DNA from: CAYURP01 sp964447175
Lineage (GTDB): Bacteria > Zixibacteria > MSB-5A5 > SM23-73-2
Assembly (NCBI GenBank): GCA_964447175.1
Contig: CAYURP010000001.1
Coordinates: 1 to 64,000 of the forward strand
Length of the DNA stretch: 64,000 nucleotides
Direction of reading: 5' to 3'
Part shown: positions 40,306 to 49,490 of the stretch, in pieces
How the letters are laid out: the number at the start of each line of letters is the position of its first letter
How positions within the stretch are numbered: the stretch's first letter is position 1
Notes under the pieces: model-generated
Databases searched by the model: none
Seen by the model: only the letters and a program-made list of their open reading frames with translations
Told to the model about the DNA's origin: nothing
Position numbers and translations under genes: made by a program

Positions 40306-41682
40306 TTGATTTTAATCTCAAGTCATAGCCTTAGAAAATCAAGTTCTCAAAAGTGGAGATCCATCTGCATTTTTTTGGTTACCCTATTTGTGAGTTTAAC
40401 AACAGGCGTTAGCGCTCAAGGAGATGAGCAGGATAAAAGAATTGATTCCAGAATACAGGCGGAGATCATTGATAGTGTTACCCAAGCACTAAATGAGAAT
40501 TATGTTTACCCGGAAGTGGCTAAAGAGATGGAATTACATGTCCGCAAACTGTACACGGAGAAAAAATACGGAAAAATAACCAGCTTAAGGGAATTCGCCG
40601 GGGAGTTAACCGAAGACCTTCAGGAAATAAGCAAGGATAGACATCTCTGGGTAAGGTTTGGCTCAGACGAGCTGCTGGCTCGATTTGAGAGTGACACCCT
40701 GACTGATGAAGAGAAAAAACGCGAGCTTGAGAAAAAACGCAAGGATAACTTCTGCTTCAAGGAAATTAAATTACTGCAGGGTAATGTTGGTTATATTGAT
40801 CTTCGCTGTTTTTCTAATGCTACAGATGCTGGTCTTACTATAATTGCTGCGATGAATTTCTTAGCCTACGCAGATGCAGTAATTTTTGACCTGCGAGAAA
40901 ACGGTGGTGGCGATCCCAGCACGGGTCAGCTTATTTCCAGTTATCTTTTTGAGGAGCCAGTTCATCTAAACAGCTTGTATTTCCCCAAGCCCGATTCCAG
41001 TTGGCAGCTCTGGACCCAAGCTTATGTTGAAGGTCCACGTTTAACCCAGGTGGATGTTTATATTCTTACCAGCAGCTATACCTTCTCCGGAGCAGAGGAA
41101 TTTGCCTATAATCTCAAGAACCTGAAACGTGCCACCATAATCGGTGAGATCACCGGTGGTGGGGCTAATTGGTGGGATTATAAAATCTTCAAAAATCTCA
41201 ATATCAGCCTTGACCTCCCACACGCTTATCCTATAAATCCCATTACTGGCACCAACTGGGAGGGAACGGGTGTGACTCCTGATATCCCGGTTCCCCAGGA
41301 AAAAGCACTGGATGTGGCTCATCTTGAGGCTTTAAACAAGCTCCTGGAGAAAGAAAAAGATCCTGATCGAAAAGAACAACTGCAATGGGTAGTAGATGGG
41401 AAAGAAGTAATACTTAATCCAATCACAATCGAACCCGGCAAGTTACAGGCGTATGTGGGCCAATATGGTCCCAGAAAGATATGGATTGAAGATGGCCAGT
41501 TGTATTACCAGCGTGAAGACCGACCCAGGTACAAGCTTACACCCATGGGGAATCACTGGTTTATGATTCCGGAGCTGGATTATTTCAGAATTGAATTCGT
41601 GGCAGACGAAAATGGGGAGTTCAACGAGTTGATTGGACATTATGATAATGGCCATACTGACAGTAACAAACGCGATAAATAG
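40306..41682 (+). CDS. Exported S41-family peptidase (copy 2)
   Basis: 458 residues from TTG 40306 (AAAGGAGAAGATT upstream). Signal segment ICIFLVTLFVSLTTGVSA. Same domain order as copy 1: DRHLWVRF, LLQGNVGYIDLRCF, AVIFDLRENGGGDP and YTFSGAEEFAYNLKNLKRATIIGEITGGGANWW. The G in KDGHL has become R and the TTGGG turn ITGGG. The last 100 codons are nearly identical in DNA to copy 1, the first 60 much less so, which suggests partial gene conversion. Same operon as copy 1. Confidence 0.9.
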   Translation: MILISSHSLRKSSSQKWRSICIFLVTLFVSLTTGVSAQGDEQDKRIDSRIQAEIIDSVTQALNENYVYPEVAKEMELHVRKLYTEKKYGKITSLREFAGELTEDLQEISKDRHLWVRFGSDELLARFESDTLTDEEKKRELEKKRKDNFCFKEIKLLQGNVGYIDLRCFSNATDAGLTIIAAMNFLAYADAVIFDLRENGGGDPSTGQLISSYLFEEPVHLNSLYFPKPDSSWQLWTQAYVEGPRLTQVDVYILTSSYTFSGAEEFAYNLKNLKRATIIGEITGGGANWWDYKIFKNLNISLDLPHAYPINPITGTNWEGTGVTPDIPVPQEKALDVAHLEALNKLLEKEKDPDRKEQLQWVVDGKEVILNPITIEPGKLQAYVGQYGPRKIWIEDGQLYYQREDRPRYKLTPMGNHWFMIPELDYFRIEFVADENGEFNELIGHYDNGHTDSNKRDK

Positions 41683-42379
41683 TTTATAAATAGAGTAAAA
41701 GAAGAAAGCATTTATGTAGCTCACAAACATAGATAGATTACAGATTAAGAGGTATCTGAAGAAAATCGTCTTTTTTTCTATACCTTGGATTTTTGATAAT
41801 CTTGGTTTGTGTCAAATGAAGCCAGATTAAAAAGAGAATCTGCCTGAAATTTCTGCACCTAATCAGGCTTATAAACTTCATGGTGATATGATTAATCGGA
41901 TGGCGAGATATCTGTTAAGTTAAAGATGTAAAAGGAACTGTTAAACTGTCAAACCCAGAAAAAATTTCAATAAAGATAAAAAGATAGATCTTCAGGATAG
42001 GCTTATCTGTTTCAAATAAGTAAGTAGCAAAGTGTCGGGGATTTACTTAAACATTCACATATCTATACTCTAAAGAAAACAATAAAAAATTCGCATTAAC
42101 ATAGGAGTTAAAGAATTTACATTGAAAGGGGCAAGATAATAAAAGAAAGGAAAATCAATCTCTTTTTGTATAATCTTTTATTTCTAAGGTTCAAAAAGTA
42201 AGAACCGCTTGAGATAATGAGATTGCTTTGTGGTAGGAGCAAGTAGAATATGAGCTAAATTATTCTCTCAAATATTTCAACCATATTTCACTTTTAAATT
42301 TTTTTGAATTGGCTCGTATCTTGAAAAAGAGGAAATTACTAAATTAGGGTTTGAAGAAACGATAAAAGGAATTTGAGCT
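41683..42379. other. Intergenic, 697 bp
   Basis: AT-rich, no gene recognised. A single TTAACA (42096) occurs but without 11-bp partners, so I do not call a Pho box here. Confidence 0.45.
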
Positions 42380-43066
42380 ATGAGCAAAAAGGTTTTAATA
42401 ATAGAGGATGATAAAGATATTGTTGAATTGCTCAAGCATTATCTGGAAAAGGAAAATTTCACCCTGCAAGCTGCCCCGGATGGTTTCTCGGGTCTGAAAG
42501 AGGCGAAAACCGGTAAATTCGATTTGCTTATCCTGGATATCATGCTTCCGGAAATGGATGGGCTTGAGGTGTGTAAGGAATTAAGAGGTGATCCCAAGAC
42601 TGCCTTTATTCCTGTAATTATGCTCACCGCCAAAGCAGAGGAGACTTACAAAATCGTGGGATTGGAGTTAGGGGCGGACGACTATGTTACCAAGCCTTTC
42701 AGTCCCAAGGAATTGGTTGCCCGGGTTAAGGCTTTGCTGCGGAGAGTGGAGAGGAAGCCTGAAAAAGAGAAAACCTACCATTATGGAAAACTTACCCTGA
42801 ATCTTTTAAAACACGAGGTTTCGTTTGATAATAAGCCTATTGAATTAACTTCTAAGGAGTTTCTTCTCTTGGAGTGTCTCTTTCAAAGCCAGGGAAGGGT
42901 TTTAAGCAGAGATTACCTGATGGATGAGGTCTGGGGCTATGATTATTACGGAGGAATGAGAACCGTGGACGTCCATATTCGAAGGTTGAGAAAAAAGATT
43001 CCCGTGCTATCAGAAGCCATTCAGACCGTGAAAAATATGGGTTACAAACTTAAGGAGAACCCATAG
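42380..43066 (+). CDS. phoB: PhoB-type response regulator
   Basis: 228 residues. Receiver domain with acidic pocket EDDKD (9-13), phospho-acceptor D53 in LILDIMLPEMDG and K105 in TKPFSP; winged-helix OmpR/PhoB effector (about 135-226: GKLTLNLLKHEVSFDNKPIELTSKEFLLLECL, TVDVHIRRLRKKI). Its place in a phosphate gene set and the 11-bp TTAACA arrays at 47.2 and 48.5 kb support PhoB. The sensor gene (45164) is separated by a divergent phosphate-transporter operon. No Pho box is obvious upstream of it. Confidence 0.9.
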   Translation: MSKKVLIIEDDKDIVELLKHYLEKENFTLQAAPDGFSGLKEAKTGKFDLLILDIMLPEMDGLEVCKELRGDPKTAFIPVIMLTAKAEETYKIVGLELGADDYVTKPFSPKELVARVKALLRRVERKPEKEKTYHYGKLTLNLLKHEVSFDNKPIELTSKEFLLLECLFQSQGRVLSRDYLMDEVWGYDYYGGMRTVDVHIRRLRKKIPVLSEAIQTVKNMGYKLKENP

Positions 43067-43177
43067 ATCGTTGTATTATATAAATGAAATTTAGTTAGAA
43101 TTTTTTTTCCTTATTCCCATTTTACAAAATGTTTCCTTGTTCAACTTGAAAAAATGATTTAAAAGAGATTTTTTCTT

Positions 43178-44167
43178 TTAAATCAGGGAATGGATAATGA
43201 GATAAAGTAGGGCAGCTACTGCACCTGCAGCGGGAATAGTTATAATCCAGGCAATAACTATGTTTCTGACTATTCCCCATCTTACAGCTGAAAGCCTGTT
43301 AGAAGATCCCGCTCCCATAATGGCTGTGGAGATAACGTGGGTAGTACTGATTGGGGCACCAATAAGAGACATTCCGGCAATAACCGCGGCTGCGGAGGTT
43401 TCAGCTGAAAATCCGTGAACCGGCTGTAATTTGAATACCTTGCTTCCCATGGTTTTGATTACCTTCCATCCCCCTATGCTGGTTCCCAAAGCCATAGCGC
43501 TGGCACAGGAAATCATAACCCATAAAGGAATTTTGAAGCTAGCTAACGCACCGTAACTAACCAAAGCCATGGCGATGATGCCCATAGCATTCTGGGCATC
43601 GTTCATCCCGTGAGCAAACGCCATCCAGGCAGCAGAAAGTATTTGCCATCGCTTGAAATGCAGATTAACGGTGCGGAAAGATGAGTTTTTGAAAATCCAG
43701 GAGATCACTACTATCAGAAACAAACCTCCCACAAAACCTAAAATTGGAGAAAGGATCATAGCAAAGAGGATCTTGTATATTCCTTTAAGAAGTATTATTT
43801 TGAATCCGGAAGCAACAATCCCAGCTCCCAGCAGGCCCCCTATCAGGGCATGAGTTACGCTCACCGGAATTCCGGAGAAACTTGCCATACCGGTCCAGAC
43901 ACTGGCTCCAATTAAAGCCACTAACACCAGGGGCAAACTGACTTGTTGAGGATCGATTACACCCTTTCCCACGGTGGCGGCAACTGCAGTATGGCTCAAA
44001 GCTCCAAAAAAATTAAGCACCCAGGCCATGAGGATGGCAACTCGGGGGGAGAGGGCTCTGGTGGAAACCGTTGTGGCTATGGCATTGGCGCAGTCATTGA
44101 ACCCGTTAAAAAAGTCATAAACCAAAGCTGCAGCTATTATGGCGATAAGGAGAATTAAATCAGACAC
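43178..44167 (-). CDS. pit: Low-affinity inorganic phosphate transporter (PiT family)
   Basis: 329 residues with about nine to ten membrane segments. PiT repeats: DFFNGFNDCANAIATTVSTRALSP and, in the second half, FAHGMNDAQNAMGIIAMAL, the paired GFND/GMND signatures of PHO-4-type transporters. Takes up metal-phosphate or Na/H-coupled phosphate. It begins at a GTG inside the upstream DUF47 gene (8-base overlap, GTGTCTGA), so both are translated together. Together with Pst it gives constitutive low-affinity and inducible high-affinity uptake. Confidence 0.95.
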   Translation of the reverse strand: MSDLILLIAIIAAALVYDFFNGFNDCANAIATTVSTRALSPRVAILMAWVLNFFGALSHTAVAATVGKGVIDPQQVSLPLVLVALIGASVWTGMASFSGIPVSVTHALIGGLLGAGIVASGFKIILLKGIYKILFAMILSPILGFVGGLFLIVVISWIFKNSSFRTVNLHFKRWQILSAAWMAFAHGMNDAQNAMGIIAMALVSYGALASFKIPLWVMISCASAMALGTSIGGWKVIKTMGSKVFKLQPVHGFSAETSAAAVIAGMSLIGAPISTTHVISTAIMGAGSSNRLSAVRWGIVRNIVIAWIITIPAAGAVAALLYLIIHSLI

Positions 44168-44786
44168 TTTTCACAACCACAGACTCGATTGCATTGGCAA
44201 TGTTTTCGCAGTGATCCGCTGCGGTCTCCAACCGGCCGTAGATTTCCTTCCATTTAATGGCCACTCTCCAGTCCGGCTCCTGATCCAGAAGTTGCCCCAC
44301 CATCTCCTGGGAAATCTGATCAGCCTCATTCTCCAGGCGGTTAATCTCTATACAGAATCGGGGTAGGTTATCAAAATGTTCCAGATTGGAAATAGCCTTC
44401 TCAATCTGTTTCACCGCCTCAAAGATTATCTCCACTAAACGAACACATTCCGGGGTGGGTTGTTTTATCCTGAAGTATAGAAGTCTGGATGAGATTCCTT
44501 CTATAGCATCCAGAACATCATCCAGTTCTGAGGCCAAAATATGAATGTCCTCCCGGTCTATGGGGGTGATGAAAGTTTTGTTTAATTTCTCAATTATCTC
44601 ATGGATTATACTGTCCCCTTTACTCTCTACTTCTTTTATGTTCTTTACCTTCTTCTCCACATCGGTGTAATTATGCACTAAATCTTTTAACAACTCAGCC
44701 CCATTTAATAGATTTTTAGCGGAGGATTTTAGAAGGTCAAAAAATTTCTCCTCCTTAGGGATAAGTCGAGGTAAGCGTAATACCAT
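44160..44786 (-). CDS. DUF47/PhoU-like helical protein
   Basis: 208 residues, all-helical by eye: PKEEKFFDLLKSSAKNLLNGAELLKDLVHNY, VKNIKEVESKGDSIIHEIIEKLNKTFITPIDREDIHILASELDDVLDAIEGISSRL and NLPRFCIEINRLENEADQISQEMV. This is the DUF47 family, PhoU relatives found next to PiT transporters and thought to control them. The conserved E..GD and D.R.DI...LA..LDD.LD motifs are metal-binding in PhoU-like folds. Preceded by a good promoter (44856-44883) and a RBS AGGAGGAAAAAAA. Confidence 0.92.
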   Translation of the reverse strand: MVLRLPRLIPKEEKFFDLLKSSAKNLLNGAELLKDLVHNYTDVEKKVKNIKEVESKGDSIIHEIIEKLNKTFITPIDREDIHILASELDDVLDAIEGISSRLLYFRIKQPTPECVRLVEIIFEAVKQIEKAISNLEHFDNLPRFCIEINRLENEADQISQEMVGQLLDQEPDWRVAIKWKEIYGRLETAADHCENIANAIESVVVKSV

Positions 44787-44855
44787 TTTTTTTCCTCCTG
44801 GATTAAAAGTTTTTTTTAAATCTTATCTGCAACATTAAAGTTCGATCGGGCTTCT

Positions 44856-44883
44856 ATTATAATGAATTGTAATGAAAAGTCAA
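44856..44883 (-). promoter_or_regulatory. Promoter of the DUF47-pit operon
   Basis: On the minus strand TTGACT (44883-44878), 16 bp, TATAAT (44861-44856), about 70 bases before the DUF47 start. No TTAACA array is nearby, consistent with constitutive low-affinity uptake. The plus-strand stretch 44884-45163 shows no gene. Confidence 0.65.
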
Positions 44884-45163
44884 AACTTTTTAGGTGATTT
44901 TTACAAAAATTGTTTTTCATTTCTTTTCAAAGTCAATCTGATTAATTAACATAGTGATGTAAGACGTTTATGTATATGCTTTTAGAAAATCAGATGAAAG
45001 AAAAGATATTTTTCTTGATTAAGAGTGACCCTTTTTTTTATATTCGATTTGATAATTGTTCCTTAGAAATTTTGAGTTATTCGATTTTTTTAGTAAAGAT
45101 GATCAGAAGTCGCTCAAATGATACTCAGCGATCACCAGTTTTTATTTCTAAGAGGCAATATCT

Positions 45164-46933
45164 ATGAAAATGCAATCGAAATTGTTTCTGACCTACCTGC
45201 TGATTAGCTTTCTGGGTCTTTTCATAGCCGGGGTTCTGATTTACTCATCGGAAAGAAAACGTTCTCTGACTCAGCTTGAAAAAAGCATAGCCTCTCAGAC
45301 TCAGCTTTTGTCTGAAACCTTCGCTGATCCTCTGAATGCTAATTGGGAAATAGTCAAAGCAGACAGTTTAGCTGATGAACTTAGTCAAAAAATAGAAGGC
45401 CGGATTACCATTATCAATAGAGAAGGAAAAGTTATCGCGGATTCCTATCGAAGCGGAGAAGATCTTTTACTAATGGAGAACCATAGCAACAGGCCGGAAG
45501 TGATTTCCGCCCTGCAGGACACAATTGGTAAAAGCATTCGCTTCAGTAACACTGTAAAAACGGATATGCTCTACCTGGCTTTGCCCGTAAAGGCTCGGGG
45601 TGAGATAATCGGCGTGGCGCGCATAGCCCTGCCTTTGAACGAGTTAGAGCACCAACGGAACAGGATCATCGGGATCGTTTTCATTGGACTTCTGATAGCC
45701 TTCATTTTCTCACTGGTTTTAAGTTTCGGATTTACCAATGCCGTTACCAAACCTTTACGACAGATGATGCAAATAGGGAAAAGAATCTCTCAAGGCGATT
45801 TCACTCAAAAAATCAGGGTGAGAACCAAAGATGAGATCGGGGAGCTGAGCCAGATTTTAAACCAGATGTCAATTGAGCTGTCACGGAAGATCGCTCAGAT
45901 AACCGAGGATAAATCGCAGCTCCAATCCATTCTGTCCAGCATGACAGAAGGGGTGCTGGCAGTGGATCATCAGGGCAAGGTGCTTCTGGTGAATAATGCC
46001 TTGAGTAAAATGTTTGAATTAGATGCTTTTTTCTATGAAAAGGCTCATTATGAGATCATCCGGGATCATGATCTAAATCAGTTCATTCGAGAGGTGCTTT
46101 CAACTAAGGAGGAGAAAAGGAAAGAGATCTCCTTTTTCTATCCCCAGGAAAGAGATTTTATGATTCAGTCCACTTTAGTGGAACGACAAAAGGAAAACGC
46201 TATCTTTGCAGTATTCGTTTTTCATGACATCACTGAGTTGAAAAAACTGGAAAGGATTCGTAAGGACTTCGTGGCTAATGTCTCTCATGAATTAAAGACT
46301 CCCCTAACCTCGATCAAGGGTTTTGTGGAAGCTCTCCAGGACGGTGCAATAAAAAACCCAGAAAAATCCATAAGTTTTCTTTCTATAATTTCTCACCATA
46401 CTGATCGGATGAATAAGATAATTTCAGATCTGTTGCAGCTTTCCCAGATTGAATCCAAAGAGTTTGAACTGAAAACGGAGCCTTTTTCTCTTAAAGAGGT
46501 GATCCAGGAAGTGGTTTTTGCTCTCAGGAGTTCCGCTGACCAAAAATCACAGAATCTTAAGATCGATGTTCATTTACCAGATCAAAAAGTTTTGGGAGAT
46601 AAATACAGAATCAACCAGGCCTTAACCAATCTGGTTGATAATGCCATCAAATACACTCCCGAAAAAGGCAATATAAAGATTCAGACTCAGGATAAAGGTA
46701 ATTCCATTGAAATAGCTGTTGTGGATGATGGAATAGGGATTCCTAAAAAAGATTTGTCTCGCATTTTTGAGAGGTTTTATACCATAGACAAAGCACGTTC
46801 CAGAGAACTGGGAGGGACTGGTTTGGGGCTTTCTATTGTAAGACATATAGTTGAAGCACACGGGAGCAAGGTTAGCGTCGAAAGTGAGATGGGAAAAGGA
46901 AGCAGATTCAGCTTTGCCTTGAAAAAAGCTTGA
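45164..46933 (+). CDS. phoR: PhoR-type sensor histidine kinase
   Basis: 589 residues. TM1 (about 7-27), an extracytoplasmic sensor region of about 140 residues, TM2 (about 168-190), HAMP (about 191-243), PAS (about 250-360), dimerisation/phospho-acceptor helix with H375 (VANVSHELKTPLTSIKG), and HATPase with N box NLVDNAIKYTP, G1 DDGIGIP and G2 GGTGLGLSI. The domain order, including PAS before HisKA, is that of PhoR. No adjacent regulator; PhoB at 42380 is the obvious partner. Larger sensor loop than in E. coli PhoR, as in Firmicutes-type PhoR. Confidence 0.9.
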   Translation: MKMQSKLFLTYLLISFLGLFIAGVLIYSSERKRSLTQLEKSIASQTQLLSETFADPLNANWEIVKADSLADELSQKIEGRITIINREGKVIADSYRSGEDLLLMENHSNRPEVISALQDTIGKSIRFSNTVKTDMLYLALPVKARGEIIGVARIALPLNELEHQRNRIIGIVFIGLLIAFIFSLVLSFGFTNAVTKPLRQMMQIGKRISQGDFTQKIRVRTKDEIGELSQILNQMSIELSRKIAQITEDKSQLQSILSSMTEGVLAVDHQGKVLLVNNALSKMFELDAFFYEKAHYEIIRDHDLNQFIREVLSTKEEKRKEISFFYPQERDFMIQSTLVERQKENAIFAVFVFHDITELKKLERIRKDFVANVSHELKTPLTSIKGFVEALQDGAIKNPEKSISFLSIISHHTDRMNKIISDLLQLSQIESKEFELKTEPFSLKEVIQEVVFALRSSADQKSQNLKIDVHLPDQKVLGDKYRINQALTNLVDNAIKYTPEKGNIKIQTQDKGNSIEIAVVDDGIGIPKKDLSRIFERFYTIDKARSRELGGTGLGLSIVRHIVEAHGSKVSVESEMGKGSRFSFALKKA

Positions 46934-47207
46934 CTATTAACACAAAATAATTAATTGGGCTTCTGCATCTAATATTACCTTTTTTCAAACTTATTAACAG
47001 AAAATCCTTTCAGCCTTTTCTATTTGATTCCAAATTTGGATCAAACTTGTATCTAAAGGGACGGAAACGGGCAATCCATTTTTAACCTCGATTTAACACA
47101 CTTTTAATTCTGTTGAAATACACCTCTCGTTCTTACTGATAAAACCACAGAAAGGTGGTTTGCACAAAAATGCGGTTTCTAGCGATTAAGTCAGAGGTGA
47201 ATAATTT
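46934..47207. other. Intergenic with a weak TTAACA array
   Basis: TTAACC (47082), TTAACA (47093) and TTAATT (47104) stand at exact 11-bp steps, a weak Pho-box-like array 340 bases before the porin. Nothing else recognised. Confidence 0.45.
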
Positions 47208-47262
47208 TTAACAAAGAATTAATAGTAAGTTAACACGGGTGAAACATTGAGAAATGTATTAT
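47208..47262 (+). promoter_or_regulatory. Pho box and -10 of the porin gene
   Basis: TTAACA (47208), TTAATA (47219), TTAACA (47230) and GAAACA (47241), all 11 bp apart, then TATTAT (47257-47262) ten bases on. The arrangement is that of a PhoB/PhoP-activated promoter whose box replaces the -35. Confidence 0.65.
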
Positions 47263-47425
47263 GTAATTCAAAAATATGATTTGATGAAAATTGTTTTATG
47301 AGAAACTAATAATGCTTTGTCAATGAAAAAAGAAAGGAGGTAAATCTGACAGAAGATCTTGTCTAAGAAAAGCGAATTTCAACATAACTCTGGTCTTATA
47401 AATAATGAAATAATTAGGAGGAAAA

Positions 47426-48460
47426 ATGAGAAATAAATTAAGTTTATGTTTGGCGTTGGGTTTAGTTGTTCTTTTGAGCACTTTGACTTTGGCAGCTGAT
47501 ACGAAGATGGGGGGAGAGATATACGCTCTGTACTCTAATGATTTGACCCAGAATGGCCACGGTAAGGGGTATAACAAATTCGACTTAAGCAGAGCTTATA
47601 TAACCCTAAATGGCAAATTGAGTGATGAGGTATCGGTGAGAATAACTGCGGATGTGGCTAATATGGATGGAAGTGCCCGGGAAGTCTATCTTAAATATGC
47701 CTACCTGGATTGGAAAATCGAAAAGTTCATTCCCTACTCCATGATAAGGTTCGGTCTACAGCAAACCGGATGGATAGACTATATGAATAAGGTCTGGGGA
47801 AGAAGATATGCGGCTAAGACCCTGATGGATGAATACAAGGCTCTTCCCTCAGCGGATTATGGCATATCCTACATTGTTAAGTTCCCCAAAGGCTATGGAC
47901 ATGGATCGATCCAGGTGCTTCAGGGTCCCGGTTATAAAGGGAGCGAGGAGAATCGCTACAAAGATATTACTGCTTTTGTCTTTTTCAGACCCCTGACGCA
48001 GGTTCCTGATCTGGCTGCCAGCATGGTGGGAGGATACTATTACAAAGGTTTCTCGGATAAACCGGACATAACCTCAGACAACAGAAAAGATCGAGCTGCA
48101 GCTCTGGTAAGCATTGCCTATGGCGGGATCTTCAGAATCTCCGGTGAGTATTTCATGTCCTGGGATAGAACTAATCCTGGCGATACAGAGGATTTGAAAC
48201 AGGATGGTATCTCAGTTTTTAGCCAGGTGAATTTCCCCGAGGCTAAAAGTCCTTTCTTGAGGAAGATGGCTCTGGTAGGAAGATACGATATCTATGACAA
48301 GGATAAAGACATAGAAGACAACGAAAAGGAATATCTCATCGCCGGTGCAGAATGGGAGATCGTGGAAGGGTTTAATATTATGCCTAATTTCCAGATGGAG
48401 AAGGTGAAAAACGAGGAAGCTGAACGCAGGTTTGTGCTGAATGCTCTGTTTAAGTTCTAA
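47426..48460 (+). CDS. Phosphate-selective porin OprO/OprP family
   Basis: 344 residues. Signal peptide MRNKLSLCLALGLVVLLSTLTLAA, then alternating beta-strand pattern: GYNKFDLSRAYITLNGKLSDEVSVRITADVAN, REVYLKYAYLDWK and a C-terminal strand ending RFVLNALFKF with terminal Phe, as in outer-membrane barrels. It matches the porin_O_P family. Role: passage of phosphate through the outer membrane. RBS TAGGAGGAAAA. A 235-base leader runs from the Pho-box promoter. A separate Pho box follows directly after its stop for pstS. Confidence 0.85.
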   Translation: MRNKLSLCLALGLVVLLSTLTLAADTKMGGEIYALYSNDLTQNGHGKGYNKFDLSRAYITLNGKLSDEVSVRITADVANMDGSAREVYLKYAYLDWKIEKFIPYSMIRFGLQQTGWIDYMNKVWGRRYAAKTLMDEYKALPSADYGISYIVKFPKGYGHGSIQVLQGPGYKGSEENRYKDITAFVFFRPLTQVPDLAASMVGGYYYKGFSDKPDITSDNRKDRAAALVSIAYGGIFRISGEYFMSWDRTNPGDTEDLKQDGISVFSQVNFPEAKSPFLRKMALVGRYDIYDKDKDIEDNEKEYLIAGAEWEIVEGFNIMPNFQMEKVKNEEAERRFVLNALFKF

Positions 48461-48464
48461 AAAG

Positions 48465-48503
48465 TTTACACAAAGTTAACACAGAGTTAACATAAATTTA
48501 ACA
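48465..48503 (+). promoter_or_regulatory. Pho box upstream of pstS: four 11-bp direct repeats
   Basis: TTTACA (48465), TTAACA (48476), TTAACA (48487) and TTAACA (48498), each exactly 11 bp from the next, starting four bases after the porin stop. This is the half-site and spacing known for PhoP (Bacillus, TT[AT]ACA-N5) and the 11-bp pitch of E. coli PhoB boxes. AT-rich -10-like sequence AAATAT follows near 48517. Confidence 0.85.
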
Positions 48504-48544
48504 TTGGATAGATACCAAATATCTATCAGAGGAGGTAATGAGAA

Positions 48545-49408
48545 ATGAAGAAATTAGCTATTCTCTTAGTCGGTTTAATTTTACTAAGCAGTCTGGTTTT
48601 TGCAGGAAAGAACGTAACCCTTAAGGGTTCAGATACCCTGTTAATCTTAGGCCAGAGATGGGCGGAAATCTATATGAAGGAAAATCCCGGAACTGTGGTT
48701 CAGGTCACTGGCGGTGGAAGCGGTGTGGGCATTGCTGCATTGATAAATGGGACCACTGATATTGCCCAGGCTTCCCGTCCGATGAAGGATAAAGAAAAAG
48801 ATAAGATGCTGGAAAAAAGAGGCATAGGTCCTGAAGAGATTCCTGTGGCTCTGGACGGTATAACTGTCTATGTCAATGAGAAAAACAAAGTGGAGAAGCT
48901 CACCTTTGCTCAGCTCAAGGGCATATTTCAAGCCAAGATCAAAAACTGGAAGGAAATTGGAGGCCAGGATGCAACTATAGTGCTTTACGGAAGGGAAAAT
49001 AGCTCTGGTACTCACGTCTTTTTCAAAGAGAATGTTTTGAACAATGAAGACTATGCGGTTAGAGTGCAACCTCTCCCGGGCACAGCAGCCATCGTCAACG
49101 CCATTGCCAAAGACGAAGACGGAATCGGATACGGTGGGGTTGCCTACGCCAAGGGTGTGAAGGAAGTGTTGGTAGCCAAAGATGAAAAGTCAGACTACTT
49201 CCTACCCACGATGGAAAACATAGTTTCAGGCAAGTATCCCATCAGCCGGTATCTGTTCTGGTATACTGCCGGATCTCCAAAGGGAGATATCGATAAATTG
49301 GTGAATTGGATTTTGAGCCCGGAGGGACAGAAGATTGTGGAGGAAGTGGGATACTTCCCTTTACCTGTTGAGCAGGAAAATAAAAAGGAAGGTGAATCCG
49401 CAAAGTAA
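48545..49408 (+). CDS. pstS: Phosphate-binding protein PstS
   Basis: 287 residues. Signal peptide MKKLAILLVGLILLSSLVFA. Periplasmic-binding fold with phosphate-binding loops LKGSDTLLIL, VTGGGSGVGIAALINGTTDIAQASRPM and YGRENSSGTHVFFKE, the T-S-D and S-G-T residues that hold phosphate. Ligand protein of the high-affinity Pst ABC importer. RBS AGAGGAGGTAATG. Directly under control of the four-repeat Pho box, and followed by an intercistronic hairpin that may raise its level above pstCAB. Confidence 0.96.
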   Translation: MKKLAILLVGLILLSSLVFAGKNVTLKGSDTLLILGQRWAEIYMKENPGTVVQVTGGGSGVGIAALINGTTDIAQASRPMKDKEKDKMLEKRGIGPEEIPVALDGITVYVNEKNKVEKLTFAQLKGIFQAKIKNWKEIGGQDATIVLYGRENSSGTHVFFKENVLNNEDYAVRVQPLPGTAAIVNAIAKDEDGIGYGGVAYAKGVKEVLVAKDEKSDYFLPTMENIVSGKYPISRYLFWYTAGSPKGDIDKLVNWILSPEGQKIVEEVGYFPLPVEQENKKEGESAK

Positions 49409-49428
49409 TTTAGTTCAATTTCACACCA

Positions 49429-49472
49429 GGGGTTAGCTGTCTTCCCATCTTTTTAGCTAACCCCCTGTTTTT
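49429..49472 (+). terminator. Hairpin between pstS and pstC
   Basis: GGGGTTAGCT (49429-49438) pairs with AGCTAACCCC (49455-49464), then CTGTTTTT. Terminator-like; partial read-through would make more PstS than transporter. Confidence 0.7.
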
Positions 49473-49490
49473 GAGTGGATATCTAAGATT

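Noticed and set aside
42096..42121. TTAACA, TTAAAG and TTTACA upstream of phoB as a Pho box
   Set aside because: Spacings of 12 and 8 bp break the 11-bp register, so not called.
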